Assembly: GCA_029817715.1 (NCBI GenBank)
Contig: JARUPY010000387.1
Location: 744,001-808,000, forward strand
Direction: 5' to 3'
DNA from: Melastoma dodecandrum
Lineage: Eukaryota > Streptophyta > Magnoliopsida > Myrtales > Melastomataceae
Length of the DNA stretch: 64,000 nucleotides
Shown here: piece after piece, positions 61,216 through 64,000 of the stretch
Numbering within the stretch: the first letter of the stretch is position 1
How the letters are laid out: each line of letters starts with the position of its first letter
Made by a program: the position numbers and the translations under genes
Notes under the pieces: generated by a model
What the model was told of the DNA's origin: nothing
The model's database searches: none
What the model saw: only the letters and a program-made list of their open reading frames with translations

Positions 61216-62170
61216 TCAAATGGTTGACTAAGATGGCGAATTTTAATGGCAAATGGTCGACCAAGATGAAATTGAATCGAAAATGTCAAAAATATAAAAA
61301 TTGTTGGTCGAGTAAAGAGGGATCTAACCCAACTGGTTTTGGGTTAATCCGAGCTCTATAGTCAAATTTATGATTAATCGACTGAGACAACTTCTCTTCG
61401 TGCATGCAGAAACTTTGTATTCTGTAGCCTGACCTTCAACTGACAAAAGGTCGACCAAGACGACCTCGAATCGAAAAATTTAAAGCACGAGAGTTGTAGC
61501 CAAGCCAAAACGGCAATTGCCTAACTGGTTTCAAGTCATCGAAGCCAAAGTTATGCCTCACCAACCGAAACAGTGTTTGTGCTCGACCGCAGAACCGTTG
61601 CATTCTGCAGGTCGATAAGGCAAAACACGATCAAAATGACATCAAATTAAAAATGTCAAAACATGAAAGTTGTAGCCAAGCCAGGTAAGGAGTTGTCTTA
61701 CCTGGTTTTAACGTAAAAGATTCTTCGGTTTTCAAGTTATGTTCGACATACTGAAGTAGCCTTTCCTGTCGTGTACAGAATCGGGCTGGTTTGTTTACTC
61801 GGCTGTCGACTAGCGAAAACTCAACTGAGGAGGCCTCAAACAGAGAAGTTTATAACAAAAAAGTTGTAGAAAAGCTAGATAGGGAACTGTCCCAACTGGT
61901 TTCAAATCAAACGGAGTTGTGTAGCCAAACTTGAGTTGAGTTGACTAAGACAGTGTTTCTGTTCAAGTGCAGAACCGTTGTGTTATGCACTTCCACATTC
62001 GACTGGCACAAAGTCGACCAAGACGACTCCAAGTGAAAAAGTGTGAAGAATAAAAGTTGTAGGGAAGCCAGAGCGGAAACTATCCCGTCTAGTTTCAGGT
62101 ACAACGTAGCTGTGAAGCCGAAATGATGTCCGGTCGGCTGGTTCCACGTTCCTACTCGCATACTGACCTT
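61216..62170. repeat. degenerate tandem repeat, about 193-bp period
   Basis: Five diverged units share an anchor (GTTGTAGCCAAGCC or close variant, followed about 20 bases later by AACTGGTTTCAAG or variant). Anchors start at 61301, 61494, 61670, 61864 and 62057, spaced 193, 176, 194 and 193 bases. Preceding each anchor is a GTCGACCAAGACGACCTCGA-like segment. No open frame. Such arrays occur in untranslated parts of plant LTR elements or as decayed satellites, and I cannot tell which. Confidence 0.75.
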
Positions 62171-62446
62171 TATGTCTCGTATTTTGACTGCAACTCGGGC
62201 TACGCACGCTCGATTCAGATGCACAACCTATTCACACGACCGAGAGAAAGGAAGGAAATTAGTGAATCTGACTAAACTCGATTTCATAGCTAGACAGAAG
62301 AGCAATTCCTTGGGAGTAGATTGTCGACATCCCGCTTCACGATCCTAACCTCCGATCATTCCGAGCTCATAGATAGGGGTGTGTTCACGTGCATAACACC
62401 ACCAAAGGCATGAAAGGGAGGTGGTTATCGCAACAAACGTTATAGG

Positions 62447-62956
62447 TGTTGGGGCGGGAACCGCCGGCGCCGAGGACGAAGGCGGAAAGTATAACTGGAA
62501 ACGATGTTCGACGCACAGATTTACGTGGTTCAGCCCAAAACGGTCTACGTCCACGGGGAGGTCCTCCTTATTCCACTATAATAAACGAGTTACACGATTA
62601 CAAGCCCCCGAGAAAGTATGGCTCCGAGTCCCCGTAGAAAGCCATCTACCCGACTCTCCGAACATTCTCACCGCTCACCGTGTATCACCCGTTCCCAGTA
62701 CGACGACTCACTAGAGACCTCGGAGCGCGACAACTTGTCGCCTCCTTTACCCTAGTTACAGAGTCTACATTGCACTAACCCGTGGATCTCACATGTCCGA
62801 CTCTCCTCATCGAAGCTCTGGACAATCCGTCTAGTTATAATAGACAATAAAATCTAGGACGATATCTTTCCGATATTCCATAATATCACACGAAATCTTA
62901 CGTGATATTACTTACCAGATTCTCCAAGATTTCAACTTCGGATCATATTCCTAACA
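62447..62956 (-). repeat. TRIM-like LTR, unit 1
   Basis: 510 bp from TGTTGGGGCGGG to TCCTAACA. It matches 63179-63691 with only scattered differences. Confidence 0.85.
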
Positions 62957-63178
62957 ATCTCCATCTTGAGTCGAAGTCCCTGAAATCTTCAAATCTCCTT
63001 CCTAGATCTCCCACGCTCCGAAAGGCTCCCCTTTCATCCGTCGCGACTTCCAGAGTGTGTCATCACCGCTCTACATCTCGTCAACTGCATTGTCATCCTT
63101 CGCTTTATCAAGGTTCGCCCCCTCTAAACTTCCGTCGAGGGAATCCACCGATCTTCACGACCTCGCTCTGATAACAAT

Positions 63179-63691
63179 TGTTGGGGCGGGAACCGCCGGC
63201 GCTGAGGACGAAGGCGGAAAGCATAACTGGAAACGATGTTCGACGCACAGATTTACGTGGTTCGGCCCAAAACGGCCTACGTCCACGGGGAGGTCCTCCT
63301 TGAGATTCCACTATAACAAACGAGTTACACGATTACAAGCCCTCGAGAAAGTATGGCCCCGAGTCCCCGTAGAAAGCCATCTACCCGACTCTCCGAACAT
63401 TCTCACCGCTCACCGTGTATCACTCGTTCCCAGTACGACGACTCACCAGAGACCTCGGAGCGCGACAACTTGTCGCCTCCTTTACCCTAGTTATAGAGTC
63501 TACATTGCACTAACCCGTGGATCTCACATGTCCGACTCTCCTCATCGAAGCTCTGGACAATCCGTCTATTTATAATAGACAATAAAATCTAGGATGATAT
63601 CTTTCTGATATCCCATAATATCACACGAAATCTTATGTGATATTACTTACCTGATTCTCCAAGATTTCAGCTTCGAATCATATTCTTAACA
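63179..63691 (-). repeat. TRIM-like LTR, unit 2
   Basis: 513 bp from TGTTGGGGCGGG to TCTTAACA, shared by both neighbouring internal segments. Confidence 0.85.
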
Positions 63692-63901
63692 ATCTCCACC
63701 TTGAGTCGAAGTTCTTGAAATCTTCAAATCCCCTTCCTAGATCTCCCACGCTCCCAAAGGTTCCCCTTTCATCCGTCGCGTCTTCCAGAGCGTGTCATCA
63801 TCGCTCTACATCTCGTCCACTGCATTGTCATCCTTCGCTTTATCAAGGTTTGCCCCCTCTGAACTTCCGTCGAGGGAATCCACCGATCTTCACGACCTCG
63901 C

Positions 63902-63913
63902 TCTGATACCAAT
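63902..63913 (-). other. TRIM-like primer binding site
   Basis: On the minus strand TTGGTATCAGAG sits two bases from the LTR end, the tRNA-iMet PBS. The equivalent in unit 1 (about 63167-63178) has one base changed (GATAACA). Confidence 0.8.
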
Positions 63914-64000
63914 TGTTGGGGCGGAAACCCCCGGCACCGAGGACGAAGGCGAAAAGCATAACTGAAAACGATGTTCGACGCACAGATTTACGTGGTTCGG

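Larger units (their letters stand above)
62447..64000 (-). mobile_element. tandem TRIM-like retrotransposon array (LTR-internal-LTR-internal-LTR)
   Basis: The sequence repeats with a period of 732-735 bp and is cut by the window end. Each period splits into a segment with TG...CA ends (62447-62956, 63179-63691, 63914 onward) and a 222-bp segment with no coding capacity (62957-63178, 63692-63913). In minus orientation the 222-bp segment starts with ATTGGTATCAGAGC (a tRNA-Met PBS) and ends with a purine-rich CAAGGTGGAGAT next to the LTR, as expected for a retroelement internal region. Small size, intact priming sites and absence of protein genes match terminal-repeat retrotransposons in miniature, though the LTRs are longer than usual for TRIMs. 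Confidence 0.82.

Noticed and set aside
1..64000. CRISPR arrays, tRNA or rRNA genes, prophage or operon-like systems
   Set aside because: No regularly spaced short repeats with unique spacers, no cloverleaf-forming tRNA sequence and no rRNA core motif seen on reading; genes have spliceosomal introns.

Overview
This is nuclear DNA from a flowering plant, almost certainly a eudicot. The evidence is GT-AG introns, plant-only families (WRKY, PAS-Raf kinase, pectin methylesterase, PMEI/invertase inhibitor), Ty1/copia and Ty3/gypsy elements and a terminal-repeat retrotransposon in miniature (TRIM-like). The species cannot be read from the sequence.

Layout. 1-1200: remains of a phyB-type phytochrome gene. 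2576-6924: an intact 13-exon PAS-Raf protein kinase (753 codons). 7654-13736: a minus-strand HYPK (NatA accessory subunit) gene, broken near its last codons by a 5.3-kb copia element at 7691-13006. 14123-15563: an intact minus-strand pectinesterase in 5 exons (352 aa). 16345-18270: prefoldin subunit 3 with all introns but no ATG and an internal TGA, so probably a pseudogene. 18271-25188: gene-poor. 25189-27014: a group IIc WRKY factor in 3 exons (375 aa). 27015-31703: gene-poor, with one candidate small secreted protein on the minus strand. 31709-36975: a minus-strand chromodomain gypsy element with a perfect TGGAC target duplication.

39300-60700 is a tandemly duplicated two-gene module. One gene encodes a secreted PMEI/invertase-inhibitor protein (five copies, one split by a young copia element). 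The other encodes a plant-specific protein with one C-terminal membrane segment (two intact copies, three relics). Spacers are duplicated with the genes. Later insertions include copia-2 (44163-48909), a 442-bp solo LTR (49292-49733) and an unexplained block of about 2 kb (51775-53738). 61216-62170 holds a degenerate tandem repeat of about 193 bp. 62447-64000 holds alternating LTR and internal units of a non-coding TRIM-like element, cut off by the window end.

The kinase, esterase, WRKY and prefoldin genes are ordinary single-copy plant genes. The most distinctive biology is the PMEI array: four of five copies have lost the third conserved cysteine of the fold. I see no CRISPR, tRNA, rRNA or prokaryotic-type system. 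All gene models come from reading splice sites and frames by eye, without transcript data.
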